Assembly (NCBI GenBank): GCA_902806235.1
Contig: CADCVW010000069.1
Span: 1-51,247 of the forward strand
From: an uncultured Sphingomonadaceae bacterium
GTDB lineage: Bacteria; Pseudomonadota; Alphaproteobacteria; Sphingomonadales; Sphingomonadaceae
Direction of reading: 5' to 3'
Length of the DNA stretch: 51,247 nt
The notes under the pieces were generated by a model that saw nothing but the letters and a program-made list of their open reading frames with translations, had not been told where the DNA came from and did not search any database. Positions 33,995-43,841 of the stretch are shown here, piece by piece (the stretch's first letter is position 1; each line of letters starts with the position of its first letter). Made by a program: the position numbers and the translations under genes.

Positions 33995-35374
33995 TTGGCA
34001 ACGGCGGCGAGCGGGCGGGCGGGGTGGTCTGCGGCGGTGGCCCCCTATCTGGAGCGCGGGCCGTTGGCCGCGCTGTTCCTCGGCGTGTCGTCCGGCTTTC
34101 CTTACGCGATGATCGGCGCGACGCTCACTACGCGGCTGAAGCAGGACGGGATCGACAAGTCGACCATCACCGCGTTCGCGCTGGTGTTCCTGGCCTACAA
34201 TCTCAAGTTTCTGTGGGCGTGGATCGTCGACGGGGTAAGGTTGCCGCTGATCGCCCACCTCGGCCAGCGGGTGAGCTGGATGCTCGTCGCCGGGGTGCTG
34301 GTGATCGCGGCGGTGGCCAATCTCGCCTTTGTCGACCCGGCGGCGGGCGTCGGGCCGGTGGTCACGGCGGCGATCCTGGTAGGGGTGGCGGGCGCGACCT
34401 TCGACATCGTGATCGACGCCTACCGAATCGAGGCGCTGGAGCCGCGGCAGCTGGGCGTGGGTTCGGGGATGTCGCAATACGGCTGGCGCATCGGCTCGGC
34501 GGGGGCGGGCGCGCTCGCGCTGGTGGTCGCCGCGCGGCAGGGCTGGACCGCGGCCTACCTCTCGTGTGCGTTGCTTGCGCTGCCGGCGATGATCGCCGCG
34601 CTGGTGCTCGGCGAGCCGGCGCGGCGGCGCGCGCCGCAGGAGCGGCGCGGCTTCGGCGCGGCGGTGGGGGCAATCTGGCAGCCCTTCCTCGAGTTCTTCC
34701 GGCGTCGCGGGGCGTTTCTGGTGCTGCTGTTTGTGCTGTTGCACAAGATCGGCGACACGCTCGCCAACCTGACGCTGCGGTTGTTGTTCGACGATCTCGG
34801 CTACACCAACGACGAGATCGCGATCTGGGACGTGGGCGTGGGGTTCTGGGCGTTCCTTGTCGGCATCTTCATCGGCGGCATCCTGTACGCGCGCATGGGG
34901 CTCAAGCGTTCGGTGCTGCTCAGCCTGGTGCTGATGGCGGTGAGCAACGCCAGCTTCGCGGCGCTGGCGGCGGCGGGGCATTCGAACCTCGGCATGGCGG
35001 CGGCGATCGGCTTCGAGAACTTCGCCAGCGGGATCGGCGGCGTGGTGGTGGTCGCCTACTTTTCCGCGCTGTGCGACCTGCGCTTCACCGCGGCGCAGTT
35101 CGCGCTGATCTCGGCCGCGGCGTCCATCGTCGGGCGGTTCCTGACGGGGACCACTGCGGGGTCGATGATCGAGGCCGTCGGTTACGTGAACTTCTACCTG
35201 ATCACCACCGTCGCGGCGGTGCCGGGGATAGTGCTGTTCTGGCTGATGATGCGGTCGGGACTGATCGACAGCTCCATCGGCTCGGCGGGCATCGCCGGGC
35301 CGGACGACGCGCGCACGGTGGCGGGGAACAAGCCGACAGAGGAAGGGCTGCGGGCGGAGACGGCGACGGGGTGA
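33995..35374 (+). CDS. MFS permease, AmpG-like
   Basis: A 459-aa integral membrane protein with about twelve helices of the AmpG/acetyl-CoA transporter-like MFS branch, which imports anhydromuropeptides for cell-wall recycling. The conserved FLGVSSGFPYAMIGATLTTRLKQDGI, YNLKFLWAWIVD and ATFDIVIDAYRIEAL are typical, and SALCDLRFTAAQFALISAAAS matches the late AmpG motif. TTG 33995 follows a GGGAGGG box. Its stop is 4 nt from the folC stop on the other strand. Confidence 0.88.
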   Translation: MATAASGRAGWSAAVAPYLERGPLAALFLGVSSGFPYAMIGATLTTRLKQDGIDKSTITAFALVFLAYNLKFLWAWIVDGVRLPLIAHLGQRVSWMLVAGVLVIAAVANLAFVDPAAGVGPVVTAAILVGVAGATFDIVIDAYRIEALEPRQLGVGSGMSQYGWRIGSAGAGALALVVAARQGWTAAYLSCALLALPAMIAALVLGEPARRRAPQERRGFGAAVGAIWQPFLEFFRRRGAFLVLLFVLLHKIGDTLANLTLRLLFDDLGYTNDEIAIWDVGVGFWAFLVGIFIGGILYARMGLKRSVLLSLVLMAVSNASFAALAAAGHSNLGMAAAIGFENFASGIGGVVVVAYFSALCDLRFTAAQFALISAAASIVGRFLTGTTAGSMIEAVGYVNFYLITTVAAVPGIVLFWLMMRSGLIDSSIGSAGIAGPDDARTVAGNKPTEEGLRAETATG

Positions 35375-35378
35375 CCGG

Positions 35379-36722
35379 TCAGCTCGGCGGCTGATCGTTG
35401 GCCGCGAGCACCTCGCCCGCGAGGTAAAGCGAGCCCATGACCAGCACGATCGGCGGGCGGGCGCGTTCGGCGTGGCGGGCGATCCAGCGGAGCGCGCCGG
35501 CCGGGTCGTTGTGGGCGAGCGCGGGGTGGCCCGTCTCGCGCGCCAGCGCGGCGAGGTCGGCGGGGGCGTGGTGGGCGTGGCCGGGCACCGGGACCGCGTG
35601 CACGGTCACGGCGCGGTGGGAGAATGGACGCAGCACGCCGGCCGCGTCCTTGTTCGCCAGGAGACCGGTGACGATGTGGAAGGGGGCGCCCGCGGGCAGG
35701 TGGGCGCGGAAGTAGTCGGCGATCGCCGCGGCCGCCGACCGGTTGTGCGCCCCGTCCAGCCAGAGCTCGGATCGAGCAGGCAGCAGATCGCGGAGCGGGC
35801 CGGGGGCGAGTCGCTGCAGGCGGGCGGGCCAGTCGGCCCAGCCGAGCGCGGCGCGATAGGCCGAATCGGGGAGCGGGGGCAGCCGCGAGTGATCCTGGTG
35901 GCGCAGCATGGCGACAGCGAGCGCGGCGTTGCCCGCCTGGTGCGGGCCGGGCAGGCGAGGGAGCGGCAGGTCAAGGGCGCCGGAGGCATCGCGGTAGCGC
36001 AGCGCGCCCTCCGTCGCGGCAAAGTCCCAGGCGTAGCCGCGCGGCAACCAGCGCGCGCCCGCGGCGTCCGCGATCTCCGCCACGCGCGCGGCAAGCGGCG
36101 CGGGGTAGCGCATGGTGACCAGCGGCTTGGCTGGCTTGGCGATGCCGGCCTTCTCGCCGGCGATGCTGATCAGCCGGTCGCCGAGGAAGGCCTGGTGGTC
36201 GAGGCCGAGCGCGGCGATGCCGCTGGCGGCGACCGCTTCCGGCGGGACGACGTTGGTAGCATCGAGGCGGCCGCCCAGGCCGACTTCAAGCACCAGCGCG
36301 TCGGCGGGGACGCGGGCGAAGGCGAGAAAGGCGGCGGCCGTCGTGACCTCGAAGAAGCTGGGGCCGATCCCGTCGGCGACGTCGAGCACCTCCGCGAGCA
36401 GGGTGGCGAGCGCGTCGTCGGCGATCAAGCGGCCGGCGAGGCGGATGCGCTCGTTGAACCGGACGAGGTGGGGGCTGGTGTAGACGTGGACCGTTAAGCC
36501 GGAGGCCTCCAAAGCGGCGCGGAGGAACGCGCAGGTCGAGCCCTTGCCGTTGGTGCCGGCAACGTGGAGCACGGGCGGCAGGCGGCGCTCGGGACGGCTG
36601 AGACGGGCGAGGAGTGCGTCGATCCGCTCAAGACCGAGCGTGTCGCGGCCGGGCGAAAGGGCGGCGAGGCGGTCGAGCTGCTGCTGGACGGCGGGGGACG
36701 AGGAGCGGGCGTGGTCGGGCAT
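35379..36722 (-). CDS. folC: Dihydrofolate synthase / folylpolyglutamate synthase
   Basis: Adds glutamate to dihydropteroate and to folates. 447 aa. The P-loop HVAGTNGKGSTCAFL, the YTSPHLVRFNERIRL block, FFEVTTAAAFLAFA, LGLDHQAFLGDRLISIAGEKAGI and the C-terminal LWLDGAHNRSAA mark FolC of the Mur-ligase fold. ATG 36722. It lies 161 nt downstream of accD on the same strand. No open gene is seen in that gap, which has a CCCCA/TGGGG inverted repeat. Confidence 0.94.
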   Translation of the reverse strand: MPDHARSSSPAVQQQLDRLAALSPGRDTLGLERIDALLARLSRPERRLPPVLHVAGTNGKGSTCAFLRAALEASGLTVHVYTSPHLVRFNERIRLAGRLIADDALATLLAEVLDVADGIGPSFFEVTTAAAFLAFARVPADALVLEVGLGGRLDATNVVPPEAVAASGIAALGLDHQAFLGDRLISIAGEKAGIAKPAKPLVTMRYPAPLAARVAEIADAAGARWLPRGYAWDFAATEGALRYRDASGALDLPLPRLPGPHQAGNAALAVAMLRHQDHSRLPPLPDSAYRAALGWADWPARLQRLAPGPLRDLLPARSELWLDGAHNRSAAAAIADYFRAHLPAGAPFHIVTGLLANKDAAGVLRPFSHRAVTVHAVPVPGHAHHAPADLAALARETGHPALAHNDPAGALRWIARHAERARPPIVLVMGSLYLAGEVLAANDQPPS

Positions 36723-36883
36723 GGGTGCGTCGCCCGCCTAGGCGAGCCGTCCCCCAAGCGGAAGCTGGGGCTGCGCTCCACGCGGACGACCCTCCAGCGA
36801 CGGGCGATGCGGGGCGGTGCTCCGCGAGAGCGGTCCCAGCTTGCGCTGCGACGACGGCTTCCCAACACTGGCTTGCGACCAAG

Positions 36884-37741
36884 CTAGGCCGCTTCGCGCT
36901 CGCGCGGGGAAAGGTAGGCGATAAGCTGGGCCAGCGTGCCGGCCAGGTCCTTTCGGTGGACCACGGCGTCGACCATGCCGTGCTCCAGCAGGTACTCGGC
37001 GCGCTGAAAGCCTTCGGGCAGCTTCTCGCGGATTGTCTGCTCGATTACGCGCTGGCCGGCGAAGCCGATCAGCGCGCCGGGTTCGGCGAGGTGAACGTCG
37101 CCGAGCATCGCGTAGGAGGCGGTGACGCCGCCGGTGGTGGGATCGCTGAGGATCACCAGGAAGGGCAGGCCGGCGTCCTTGAGCTGGGACACCGCGACCG
37201 CGGTGCGCGCCATCTGCATGAGCGACAGGATGCCTTCCTGCATCCGTGCGCCGCCGGCTGCCGTGACGACGACATAGGGGCAGCGGTGCTGCAGCGCTTC
37301 ACGCGCGCCGACGACGAAGGCAGCGCCGACCGCCGCGCCCATGGAGCCGCCCATGAAGGCGAAGCTCTGCACGCCGACCACGGCCTCGCGCCCGCCGATG
37401 CAGCCGCGCGCGTTTTGAAAGGCGTCGCGCTCGCGGGTGGCGGCGCGGGCGGCCTTGAGGCGGTCGGTGTAGCGTTTGGTATCGCGGAAGCGGAGCGGGT
37501 CTTCGGCGACAATCGGTTCGGCCATCAGCTGGTAGCGGCCGCTGTCGAAGAGCTGGGCGAAACGCCGCCGCGGGCCGATGCGGTCGTGGTGGTCGCAGCG
37601 CGGGCAGACATTAAGATTGTCCTCCCATTCTTTGACGAACACCATGGAGCCGCACTTGCCGCACTTGTGCCACAGGTTCTCGGCCGTCTCGCGCTTGGCG
37701 ATGAAGGGGATGGAGTTGCGGACGCGGTCGAGCCAGCTCAT
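36884..37741 (-). CDS. accD: Acetyl-CoA carboxylase carboxyltransferase, beta subunit
   Basis: Transfers CO2 from carboxybiotin to acetyl-CoA to make malonyl-CoA. 285 aa. A zinc finger with C27, C30, C46 and C49 (HKCGKCGS and VCPRCDHH) precedes the crotonase-fold domain with [30 protein letters not shown] and [16 protein letters not shown]. Its ATG overlaps the trpA stop as ATGA, so the trpB-trpA-accD order is coupled by translation. Confidence 0.95.
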   Translation of the reverse strand: MSWLDRVRNSIPFIAKRETAENLWHKCGKCGSMVFVKEWEDNLNVCPRCDHHDRIGPRRRFAQLFDSGRYQLMAEPIVAEDPLRFRDTKRYTDRLKAARAATRERDAFQNARGCIGGREAVVGVQSFAFMGGSMGAAVGAAFVVGAREALQHRCPYVVVTAAGGARMQEGILSLMQMARTAVAVSQLKDAGLPFLVILSDPTTGGVTASYAMLGDVHLAEPGALIGFAGQRVIEQTIREKLPEGFQRAEYLLEHGMVDAVVHRKDLAGTLAQLIAYLSPREREAA

Positions 37742-38553
37742 GCAGCGATCTCCTGGCGGGCCGCGCGCAGCGCGTCGGCCAATGCGCGGACGGCCTGCGT
37801 GACGTAGGGGACGGCGGCTTCGCCGTGGGCGCCCACCAGCTCGACCAGCGCGGAGCCGACCACCACGCCATCGGCGACGCGGCCGACGGCGGCGGCTTGG
37901 GCCGGGGTGCGGACGCCGAAGCCGACGGCGACCGGCAGGCTGGTGGCGGCGCGTAGCCGGCCGACCGCCTCGTCGATGCTGCCCTGCGCCGCCTGCTGCA
38001 GCCCGGTGATGCCGGCGACTGAGACGTAGTAAAGGAAGCCCTCCGCGCCTTCGAGCACGGCGGGGAGGCGCGCGGCGTCGGTGGTGGGGGTGGCGAGGCG
38101 AATCGGGGCGACGCCCTGGAGGCGCAGCGCGGGGCCGAGGCGGTCGTCTTCCTCCGGCGGGAGATCGACGCAGATCACCCCGTCGACGCCCGACTCGGCG
38201 ACGGCGCGGGCGAACCAGTCGGGGCCGCGGCGGAGCATTGGGTTGGCGTAGCCCATCAGGACGAGCGGGACCTGCGGGTGGCGGGCGCGGAAAGCGGCGG
38301 CGAGCGAGAGGATCTGGACGGTGGTCGTCCCCGCCCCGAGCGCGCGAAGGTTGGCGGCCTGGATGGCGGGGCCGTCGGCCATCGGGTCGGTGAACGCCAT
38401 GCCGAGCTCGACCACGTCCGCGCCGCCGGCGACGAGGGCGTCGAGGATGCCTCCACACGCGGCGGGGGTGGGATCGCCGGCGGTGGTGAAGGCGACGAGG
38501 GCGGCGCGATGCTCCGCTCGAGCGCGGGCAAAGGCGGCGGCGAGGCGGGTCAA
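37738..38553 (-). CDS. trpA: Tryptophan synthase alpha chain
   Basis: Cleaves indole-3-glycerol phosphate to indole and glyceraldehyde 3-phosphate. 271 aa, TIM barrel. The catalytic Glu is in [18 protein letters not shown] (AxxVELGxPFSDPxADG in most TrpA; here MAFTDP). Then [23 protein letters not shown] with the catalytic Asp, and [11 protein letters not shown] start at 38553, one base after the small gene's stop codon. The MAFTDP variant at a usually PFSDP motif is slightly off-consensus. Confidence 0.94.
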   Translation of the reverse strand: MTRLAAAFARARAEHRAALVAFTTAGDPTPAACGGILDALVAGGADVVELGMAFTDPMADGPAIQAANLRALGAGTTTVQILSLAAAFRARHPQVPLVLMGYANPMLRRGPDWFARAVAESGVDGVICVDLPPEEDDRLGPALRLQGVAPIRLATPTTDAARLPAVLEGAEGFLYYVSVAGITGLQQAAQGSIDEAVGRLRAATSLPVAVGFGVRTPAQAAAVGRVADGVVVGSALVELVGAHGEAAVPYVTQAVRALADALRAARQEIAA

Positions 38554-38554
38554 C

Positions 38555-38746
38555 CTACTTCGCCCGCGGTGCGCTCGCGGCGGCGAACGCCACGATCGCG
38601 GAAACGAGCACGATCACGACCCAGGACGGGGCCTGCAAGCGCTCCCCCAAGCCGAAAAGCCGGCTGATCAGCGGAAAGCCGATCGCCTGGGCGGCGGCCG
38701 CCACGACGAAGGCGGCCGCCGCATGGCGGGCGGCGACCTTGGTCAC
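38555..38746 (-). CDS. 63-aa membrane protein embedded between trpB and trpA
   Basis: Its GTG (38746) overlaps the trpB stop (GTGA) and its TAG lies one base before the trpA start, so it is tightly inserted in the operon. [27 protein letters not shown], then a charged turn [11 protein letters not shown], then [19 protein letters not shown] predict two membrane segments with a basic C-terminus. No family is recognised. The position and junctions support a real gene; a longer frame upstream overlaps trpB and is a shadow. Confidence 0.65.
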   Translation of the reverse strand: MTKVAARHAAAAFVVAAAAQAIGFPLISRLFGLGERLQAPSWVVIVLVSAIVAFAAASAPRAK

Positions 38747-39975
38747 AGCGCGACCCTCAGCGCCTCGGCCACGGTGAAGATGTCCTTGTCGCCGCGGCCG
38801 CACAGGTTGGCCAGCACGATCCGGTCCTCGTCCATCTCCCGCGCGCGATCCACCACGCGGGCGAGCGCGTGGGACGGCTCCAGCGCGGGGATGATGCCCT
38901 CCTCGCGGCAGAGGAGCTGAAAGGCGGCGAGCGCCTCGTCGTCCGTGGCGCTGGCGTATTCGACGCGGCCGGTCTCGTGCAGCCAGGCATGCTCGGGACC
39001 TATGCCGGGGTAGTCGAGCCCGGCGGAAATCGAGTGCGCCTCGGCAATCTGGCCGTCCCCGTCCTGGAGAAGGTAGGTGCGGTTGCCGTGCAGCACGCCG
39101 GGCGCGCCGCCGGCGAGGGAGGCAGCGTGAGCGTCCGTGTGGAGGCCGCGGCCGGCGGCCTCGACGCCGAGCATCGCGACCTCCGGGTCGTCGAGGAAGG
39201 GATGGAACAAACCGATGGCGTTGGAGCCGCCGCCGATCGCGGCGACGAGCAGGTCGGGCAACCGGCCCTCGCGTTCGAGCATCTGTTCGCGCGCCTCGCG
39301 GCCGATCACCGACTGGAAGTCGCGGACGAGCTCGGGATAGGGGTGCGGGCCGGCGGCGGTGCCTATGATGTAGAAGGTGTTGTGGACGTTCGCGACCCAG
39401 TCGCGCATCGCGTCGTTCATCGCGTCCTTGAGCGTCTTCGCCCCGCTTTCCACCGCGCGGACCTCGGCGCCGAGCAGCTTCATGCGGAACACGTTGGGCG
39501 ACTGCCGCGCGACATCGCGCGCGCCCATGTAGATCACGCAGGGCAGGCCGAAGCGCGCGGCGACCGTGGCGGTGGCGACGCCGTGCTGGCCCGCGCCGGT
39601 TTCGGCGATGATGCGCGTTTTGCCCATGCGGCGGGCCAGCAGGATCTGGCCAACGGTGTTGTTGATCTTGTGTGCGCCCGTGTGGTTCAGCTCGTCGCGC
39701 TTGAGATAGATCTTCGCGCCCTTGCCCGGCACGGCGTCGGCGCGGACGCGGGCGGTGAGCCGCTCGGCAAAGTAGAGCGGGCTCGGGCGGCCGACGTAGT
39801 GGCGCAGCAGGTCATCGAATTCGGCGGCAAAGGCCGGGTCCTTCTTCGCCGTGCGGTACTCGCGCTCGAGCTCCAGGATCAGCGGCATCAGCGTTTCGGA
39901 TACGAAGCGGCCGCCAAAGGGGCCGAAGTGGCCGCGCGCGTCGGGCTGCGCCCGGAAGCTGTTCTGGATGTTCAT
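38743..39975 (-). CDS. trpB: Tryptophan synthase beta chain
   Basis: PLP enzyme that joins indole and serine to tryptophan. 410 aa. [15 protein letters not shown] opens the chain, the PLP lysine is in [31 protein letters not shown] follows, [13 protein letters not shown] binds the PLP phosphate and [12 protein letters not shown] lies late. ATG 39975 overlaps the trpF stop as ATGA. It is coupled to the 63-aa membrane protein downstream. Confidence 0.95.
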   Translation of the reverse strand: MNIQNSFRAQPDARGHFGPFGGRFVSETLMPLILELEREYRTAKKDPAFAAEFDDLLRHYVGRPSPLYFAERLTARVRADAVPGKGAKIYLKRDELNHTGAHKINNTVGQILLARRMGKTRIIAETGAGQHGVATATVAARFGLPCVIYMGARDVARQSPNVFRMKLLGAEVRAVESGAKTLKDAMNDAMRDWVANVHNTFYIIGTAAGPHPYPELVRDFQSVIGREAREQMLEREGRLPDLLVAAIGGGSNAIGLFHPFLDDPEVAMLGVEAAGRGLHTDAHAASLAGGAPGVLHGNRTYLLQDGDGQIAEAHSISAGLDYPGIGPEHAWLHETGRVEYASATDDEALAAFQLLCREEGIIPALEPSHALARVVDRAREMDEDRIVLANLCGRGDKDIFTVAEALRVAL

Positions 39976-40613
39976 AAGCGCGCGACCGATTGGAGGAAGC
40001 GCGCGATTTTGTCCACGTCCTTGACCCCCGGCGCGCTTTCCACGCCGGAGGAGACGTCGACCAGCCGCGCGCCGGTGCGACCGACGGCGTCGGCGATGTT
40101 GCCGGGGTCGAGGCCGCCGGACAGCGCCCAGGGCAGCGGGTGAGCGAAGCCTTCCAGCAGCGCCCAGTCGAAGCGCAGCCCCATCCCGCCGGGCAATGCC
40201 GCGCCGGCCGGCGGCTTGGCGTCGTAGACTAAGCGGTCGGCCGCGCCGCGGAAAGCTAGCGCGGACGCGAGGTCGGCTCGGGTGCGGACGGGGAGCGCCT
40301 TCCAGACCTCCACGCCGTGCCGGGCGCGGAGCGCGGCGGCGTGGGCGGGGGTTTCCGCGCTGTGGAGCTGGAGCGCGCGGGGGCGGACGGCGCGGACGAG
40401 CTCGTCGACGAGCCCGTCGTTCGCGTCGACGAGCACCAGCACCGCGCCGACGCGGTCGGGCAAACGTCGCGCCAGCGCCGCCATGCGGTCGGAGGCGAGG
40501 TGGCGCGGGCTGGCGGCGAAGTGGACGAAGCCGACGTGGCTCGCGCCGCCAGTGACGGCGGCGTCCAAGGCTTCGGGCGTCGACACGCCGCAGATCTTGG
40601 CCTGGACGAGCAC
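39972..40613 (-). CDS. trpF: Phosphoribosylanthranilate isomerase
   Basis: Third committed reaction of tryptophan synthesis, an Amadori rearrangement in a TIM barrel. 213 aa. [18 protein letters not shown] holds the catalytic Cys, and [20 protein letters not shown] and [16 protein letters not shown] with the catalytic Asp and the phosphate loop follow; [15 protein letters not shown] ends it. GTG start at 40613, 2 nt after the pyrF stop codon. Confidence 0.94.
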   Translation of the reverse strand: MLVQAKICGVSTPEALDAAVTGGASHVGFVHFAASPRHLASDRMAALARRLPDRVGAVLVLVDANDGLVDELVRAVRPRALQLHSAETPAHAAALRARHGVEVWKALPVRTRADLASALAFRGAADRLVYDAKPPAGAALPGGMGLRFDWALLEGFAHPLPWALSGGLDPGNIADAVGRTGARLVDVSSGVESAPGVKDVDKIARFLQSVARL

Positions 40614-40615
40614 GG

Positions 40616-41287
40616 CTACAGCGCTTCCGCGATCGCGCGCGCGGCTTCGGCCGGGTCGGGCGCTGAGGTGATCGGGCGGCCGATTACCAGCAGGCTCGCG
40701 CCCGCGCCGAGCGCCGCGCGAGGGGTAGCGACGCGTTTCTGGTCACTGCCCGGCGCGCCGGCCGGGCGGATGCCGGGGACGACGAGCAAACCGTCGGGCC
40801 AGCCGGCGCGGAGCGCGGCGGCCTCGTGGGCTGAGCAGACTACGCCATCGAGGCCCGCGGCGCGGGCGAGCTCGGCGAGGCGGGCGACCTGTTCGGCCGC
40901 TCCGCCGCCGACGCCCGCAGCGCGCAGGTCCTCGTCGTCCAGGCTGGTGAGCACCGTCACCGCAACGACCTTGGTCTCGGGCGCGGCGACGTCGCGCGCG
41001 GCAGCCATCATGGCGCGCCCGCCGGCGGCGTGGACAGTGAGGACGGCGGGGGACAGCTCGCGCAGCGAGCGCACCGCGCCCGCCACCGTGTTCAGAATAT
41101 CGTGGAGCTTGAGGTCGAGGAAGACGGGCGAGCCTCCCTCAGCCACGCGCCGCACGCCGTCTGGCCCGTTCGCGCCGAAGAACTCGAGCCCGAGCTTCAC
41201 GCCCCCGACGTGAGGCGCGACGGCGCGCGCGAGCGCGGCTGCGCGCTCCGCGTCCGGCGTGTCCAGCGCGACGTAGACCGGGTTCAT
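40616..41287 (-). CDS. pyrF: Orotidine 5'-phosphate decarboxylase
   Basis: Final step of UMP synthesis. 223 aa. [29 protein letters not shown], the catalytic FLDLKLHDI triad with its Lys and Asp, [19 protein letters not shown] and VPGIRPAG are family landmarks. ATG 41287 overlaps the lapA-like stop as ATGA. It links pyrimidine and tryptophan synthesis in one transcript. Confidence 0.95.
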   Translation of the reverse strand: MNPVYVALDTPDAERAAALARAVAPHVGGVKLGLEFFGANGPDGVRRVAEGGSPVFLDLKLHDILNTVAGAVRSLRELSPAVLTVHAAGGRAMMAAARDVAAPETKVVAVTVLTSLDDEDLRAAGVGGGAAEQVARLAELARAAGLDGVVCSAHEAAALRAGWPDGLLVVPGIRPAGAPGSDQKRVATPRAALGAGASLLVIGRPITSAPDPAEAARAIAEAL

Positions 41288-41637
41288 GGGCGCTCAAGTG
41301 GCGAAGCGGCGGCGGAGAGCGGAGCGACGGCCGCCGAGTAGGGTGGCTCGGCGACGAGCGCAGGGGGCGGCCCGGGCGCGGCGGCGATGCCCTGCGCCTC
41401 GGCGAGTTGGCGCTCCAGCCCCTCCACCCGCCGGCGTAGAGTCCAGCGCGAGGCGCGGTGCATCAGCAGCGTGGGGAGGAAACCGAGCAGGAAGGCGGCG
41501 AGCAGCAGCACGGGGAGCTTGGCGTCAAGGCGCAGCCCGCCCCACAGGTTCATCGTCACCGGGTGCCAGTTGCGGTTGGCGAGGACCAGGAGGCTCACGG
41601 CCAGGATCACCCAGAAGAGCGTGCGGAGGAAGTTCAT
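41284..41637 (-). CDS. LapA/DUF1049-domain inner-membrane protein
   Basis: A 117-aa protein with two membrane helices (LFWVILAVSLLVLANRN and LPVLLLAAFLLGFLPTLLM) separated by a short NWHPVTMNLWGGLRLDAK segment, then a coiled-coil (TLRRRVEGLERQLAEAQ) and a proline/alanine-rich tail. This matches the LPS assembly protein A (LapA, DUF1049) layout. It is the first gene of the pyrF-trp operon, with 133 nt to the divergent serine hydrolase gene. Confidence 0.85.
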   Translation of the reverse strand: MNFLRTLFWVILAVSLLVLANRNWHPVTMNLWGGLRLDAKLPVLLLAAFLLGFLPTLLMHRASRWTLRRRVEGLERQLAEAQGIAAAPGPPPALVAEPPYSAAVAPLSAAASPLERP

Positions 41638-41770
41638 CGCGCGCGAAGGTAACGGCGCGGCGGGGCGAAGTCACGGGGCGACAAGGCGTGCTTCCCCCGG
41701 CGGCGGCGGCCCGCTAGAATGCAGGGGTGACCCGTCCCTCCGCGGCCCCAGCCCGCGTCGCCTGACCCCC

Positions 41771-43114
41771 GTGCCGCTCCGTTCCCGCCTGCTGGGCGCG
41801 CTCGCGCTCGCCTGCCTGCTGCCGGGCTGCGGCGGCGCCGACGCGCCGGAAGCCGAGGTCCGCGCCGAGCTGCCCGCCGTCGCGCCGCCGCGGGTGGAAG
41901 CGCCGCCGGGCGAGACCCGCATTGATTACGCGCTGTTCGACGCCCGCCTGCAGCGGCTGATGCAGCAGCCGAAGATGGCCGGGCTCGCCGTCGCGGTGGT
42001 GGAGGACGGCCGCATCACCTGGGCGCGGGGCTATGGCGAGACGGTGAAGGGGAGCGGCGACCTCGTCACGCCGGAGACGGTGTTCCGCTGGGCGTCCTTG
42101 TCCAAGGGCGTGGCGGGGACGCTGGTCGCCATGCTGGCGGCCGAAGGCAAGCTGCGGCTCGACGACCCGGTCGCGCGCTGGGCTCCGTCGCTCCGCCTGG
42201 CCGGCGGGCTGGAGAACCGCGCGACGCTGGAGGACGTGCTGTCGCACCGGCTCGGGCTGCCGAGCCACGCTTATGACGACAAACTGGAGGCGGGCGAGGA
42301 CGCAAGGCTGCTCCGTTCGAGCATGGCGACCCTGCCGCTCACCTGTGCGCTGGCGGCCTGCCACGCCTACCAGAACGTCGCTTTCGACGCGGCGAGCGAG
42401 GCGGTGGAGAAGGCCACCGGGCGGCCCTACGTCGAGGTCGCGTGGGAGCGGTTGTTCCGCCCGCTCGGCATGAAGGGCGCGTCCCTGAGCCACGCCGCCC
42501 TGCACCGGGCGAAACACTGGGCGCGGCCGCATGGCAACGGGGCGACGCCGGAGCCGGTGGAGGTCACCACCAGCTACTACCGCGTGCCCGCGGCGGGCGG
42601 CATGAACGGTTCGGTGCTCGATCTCGCGCGCTGGATGCAGGCGCAAATGGGCGAGCACGATGCGGTGGTGTCGGACGCGGTGGCGGCGCAAGTGCACGCG
42701 CCGCGGGTGTACACGCCCGGTGAGGCGCGGCGGATGCGGCGGTTCCCGCAGCTGAGCAGCCCGGCCTACGCGCTCGGCTGGCGCGTGTACGACTACGCCG
42801 GGCGCCGCGTGGTCGGCCACCACGGCGGCGTGCGCGGCAGCCTGGCGCTGATCCTGTTCGACCCCGAGTTGCGGACGGGCGTGGTGGCGCTCTGGAACAC
42901 GGCGAACGGCCGCGCCTTCGGGCTGGAGGTCGAGCTGATGGACATGGTCTACGGCCTGCCGCGCGCCGACTGGCTGAAGCTCGACACGCCGCCCCAAGCG
43001 CCGGCCTCGCCGCTGGCGGACGTGCCGCTCGATCAGCTGCCCGGGCTACCCCCGCCTGAGCCGGCCGGGCCGGCGGCTCATGACAGCGAGAGCCGCGCCC
43101 AGACCGGCAGGTGA
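41771..43114 (+). CDS. Lipoprotein serine hydrolase (class C beta-lactamase/esterase family)
   Basis: A 447-aa exported protein. GTG 41771 gives a signal peptide ending in the lipobox LLPGC, so Cys20 is probably lipidated. The serine beta-lactamase fold has SxxK as S109-L-S-K112 (FRWASLSKGVAG), a YxN-like YQN in HAYQNVAFDAAS, and HHGG (VVGHHGGVRG) in place of KTG. This is the profile of EstB-like or D-aminopeptidase-like proteins rather than a true beta-lactamase. Its 3' end overlaps the next gene by 37 nt on the opposite strand. Substrate unknown. Confidence 0.87.
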   Translation: MPLRSRLLGALALACLLPGCGGADAPEAEVRAELPAVAPPRVEAPPGETRIDYALFDARLQRLMQQPKMAGLAVAVVEDGRITWARGYGETVKGSGDLVTPETVFRWASLSKGVAGTLVAMLAAEGKLRLDDPVARWAPSLRLAGGLENRATLEDVLSHRLGLPSHAYDDKLEAGEDARLLRSSMATLPLTCALAACHAYQNVAFDAASEAVEKATGRPYVEVAWERLFRPLGMKGASLSHAALHRAKHWARPHGNGATPEPVEVTTSYYRVPAAGGMNGSVLDLARWMQAQMGEHDAVVSDAVAAQVHAPRVYTPGEARRMRRFPQLSSPAYALGWRVYDYAGRRVVGHHGGVRGSLALILFDPELRTGVVALWNTANGRAFGLEVELMDMVYGLPRADWLKLDTPPQAPASPLADVPLDQLPGLPPPEPAGPAAHDSESRAQTGR

Positions 43115-43773
43115 TCGGACGCGCGGCGCGCCGTCGCGCTGCGGTGGGTGCCGCAGTCGACGATCTCCACGCGGTCGCTGACCATGATGCGGTCGAGTTC
43201 GGCGACGGGGCGGCGCGCGTGGAAGGAGCGGCCGGTGCGCGCGAAGCGGAGGTGGTGGCCGAAGTCGCGCAGGCAGCCACCGGACGTGCGCCATTCGTTG
43301 AGGTCGCCCATCAGCACGGCGGGCAGCCAACGCTCCTGGCCTTCTAGGTGCTCGAGGATCGCGCTCGCCTGCCGCCGCCGCCACAGGCCCGACAGGTCGA
43401 GGTGCATGCCGACAACGCGGAACTCGGCGCCGTGGAGCCGCACGTCGGCCATCACCGCGCCGCGCGGCTCGATGGCGGGGAGGTGGAGGTTGCGGCAGTG
43501 CAGTACTTCCGCCTCCTTGCGCACAAGGATAGCGTTGCCGTGAAAGCCCATGCTCGCCGAGCGCACGCCCAAGCCTACCGGCTTGTAGGGGCTATGCTCG
43601 TCGAGGAGGTGCGGCGGGATGGCGCTGGCGCGCTCGCCGAAGCGGCGGTCGGCTTCCTGCAGCGCGACCACGTCCGCGCCGACCTCGTTCAGCACCTCGA
43701 GCGTCCGCTGGGGGTCGCGGCGGCGATCGGTGCCGATCGCCTTGCGGATGTTGTAGGAAGCGACCAGCAGCAT
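43078..43773 (-). CDS. Endonuclease/exonuclease/phosphatase-family hydrolase
   Basis: A 231-aa cytoplasmic hydrolase of the EEP fold. ASYNIRKAIGTD (Asn), ALQEADRRF with the metal Glu, GMHLDLSGLWRRRQA, GDLNEWRTSG (Asp/Asn) and the terminal SDHLPVWARL are the metal-dependent phosphoesterase motifs. ATG 43773 is chosen over an upstream frame. Family members cleave DNA, RNA ends, inositol phosphates or sphingomyelin; the substrate cannot be read here. It is divergent from radA with 68 nt between starts. Confidence 0.88.
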   Translation of the reverse strand: MLLVASYNIRKAIGTDRRRDPQRTLEVLNEVGADVVALQEADRRFGERASAIPPHLLDEHSPYKPVGLGVRSASMGFHGNAILVRKEAEVLHCRNLHLPAIEPRGAVMADVRLHGAEFRVVGMHLDLSGLWRRRQASAILEHLEGQERWLPAVLMGDLNEWRTSGGCLRDFGHHLRFARTGRSFHARRPVAELDRIMVSDRVEIVDCGTHRSATARRASDHLPVWARLSLS

Positions 43774-43841
43774 GGGCGGGGGCGCTTTTAGGGACGCTCC
43801 GGCGCGTGGCCAACCCTTCCCCAAGTTCTTATATCGTTCGC

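Noticed and set aside
36723-36883. A small gene between accD and folC
   Set aside because: The short frames there lack a ribosome-binding site and overlap folC in an Arg/Pro-rich shadow frame.
41771-43114. A true class C beta-lactamase
   Set aside because: SxxK and YxN-like motifs are present, but the third motif is HHGG rather than KTG and the protein is a lipoprotein, which fits an esterase or peptidase relative better.
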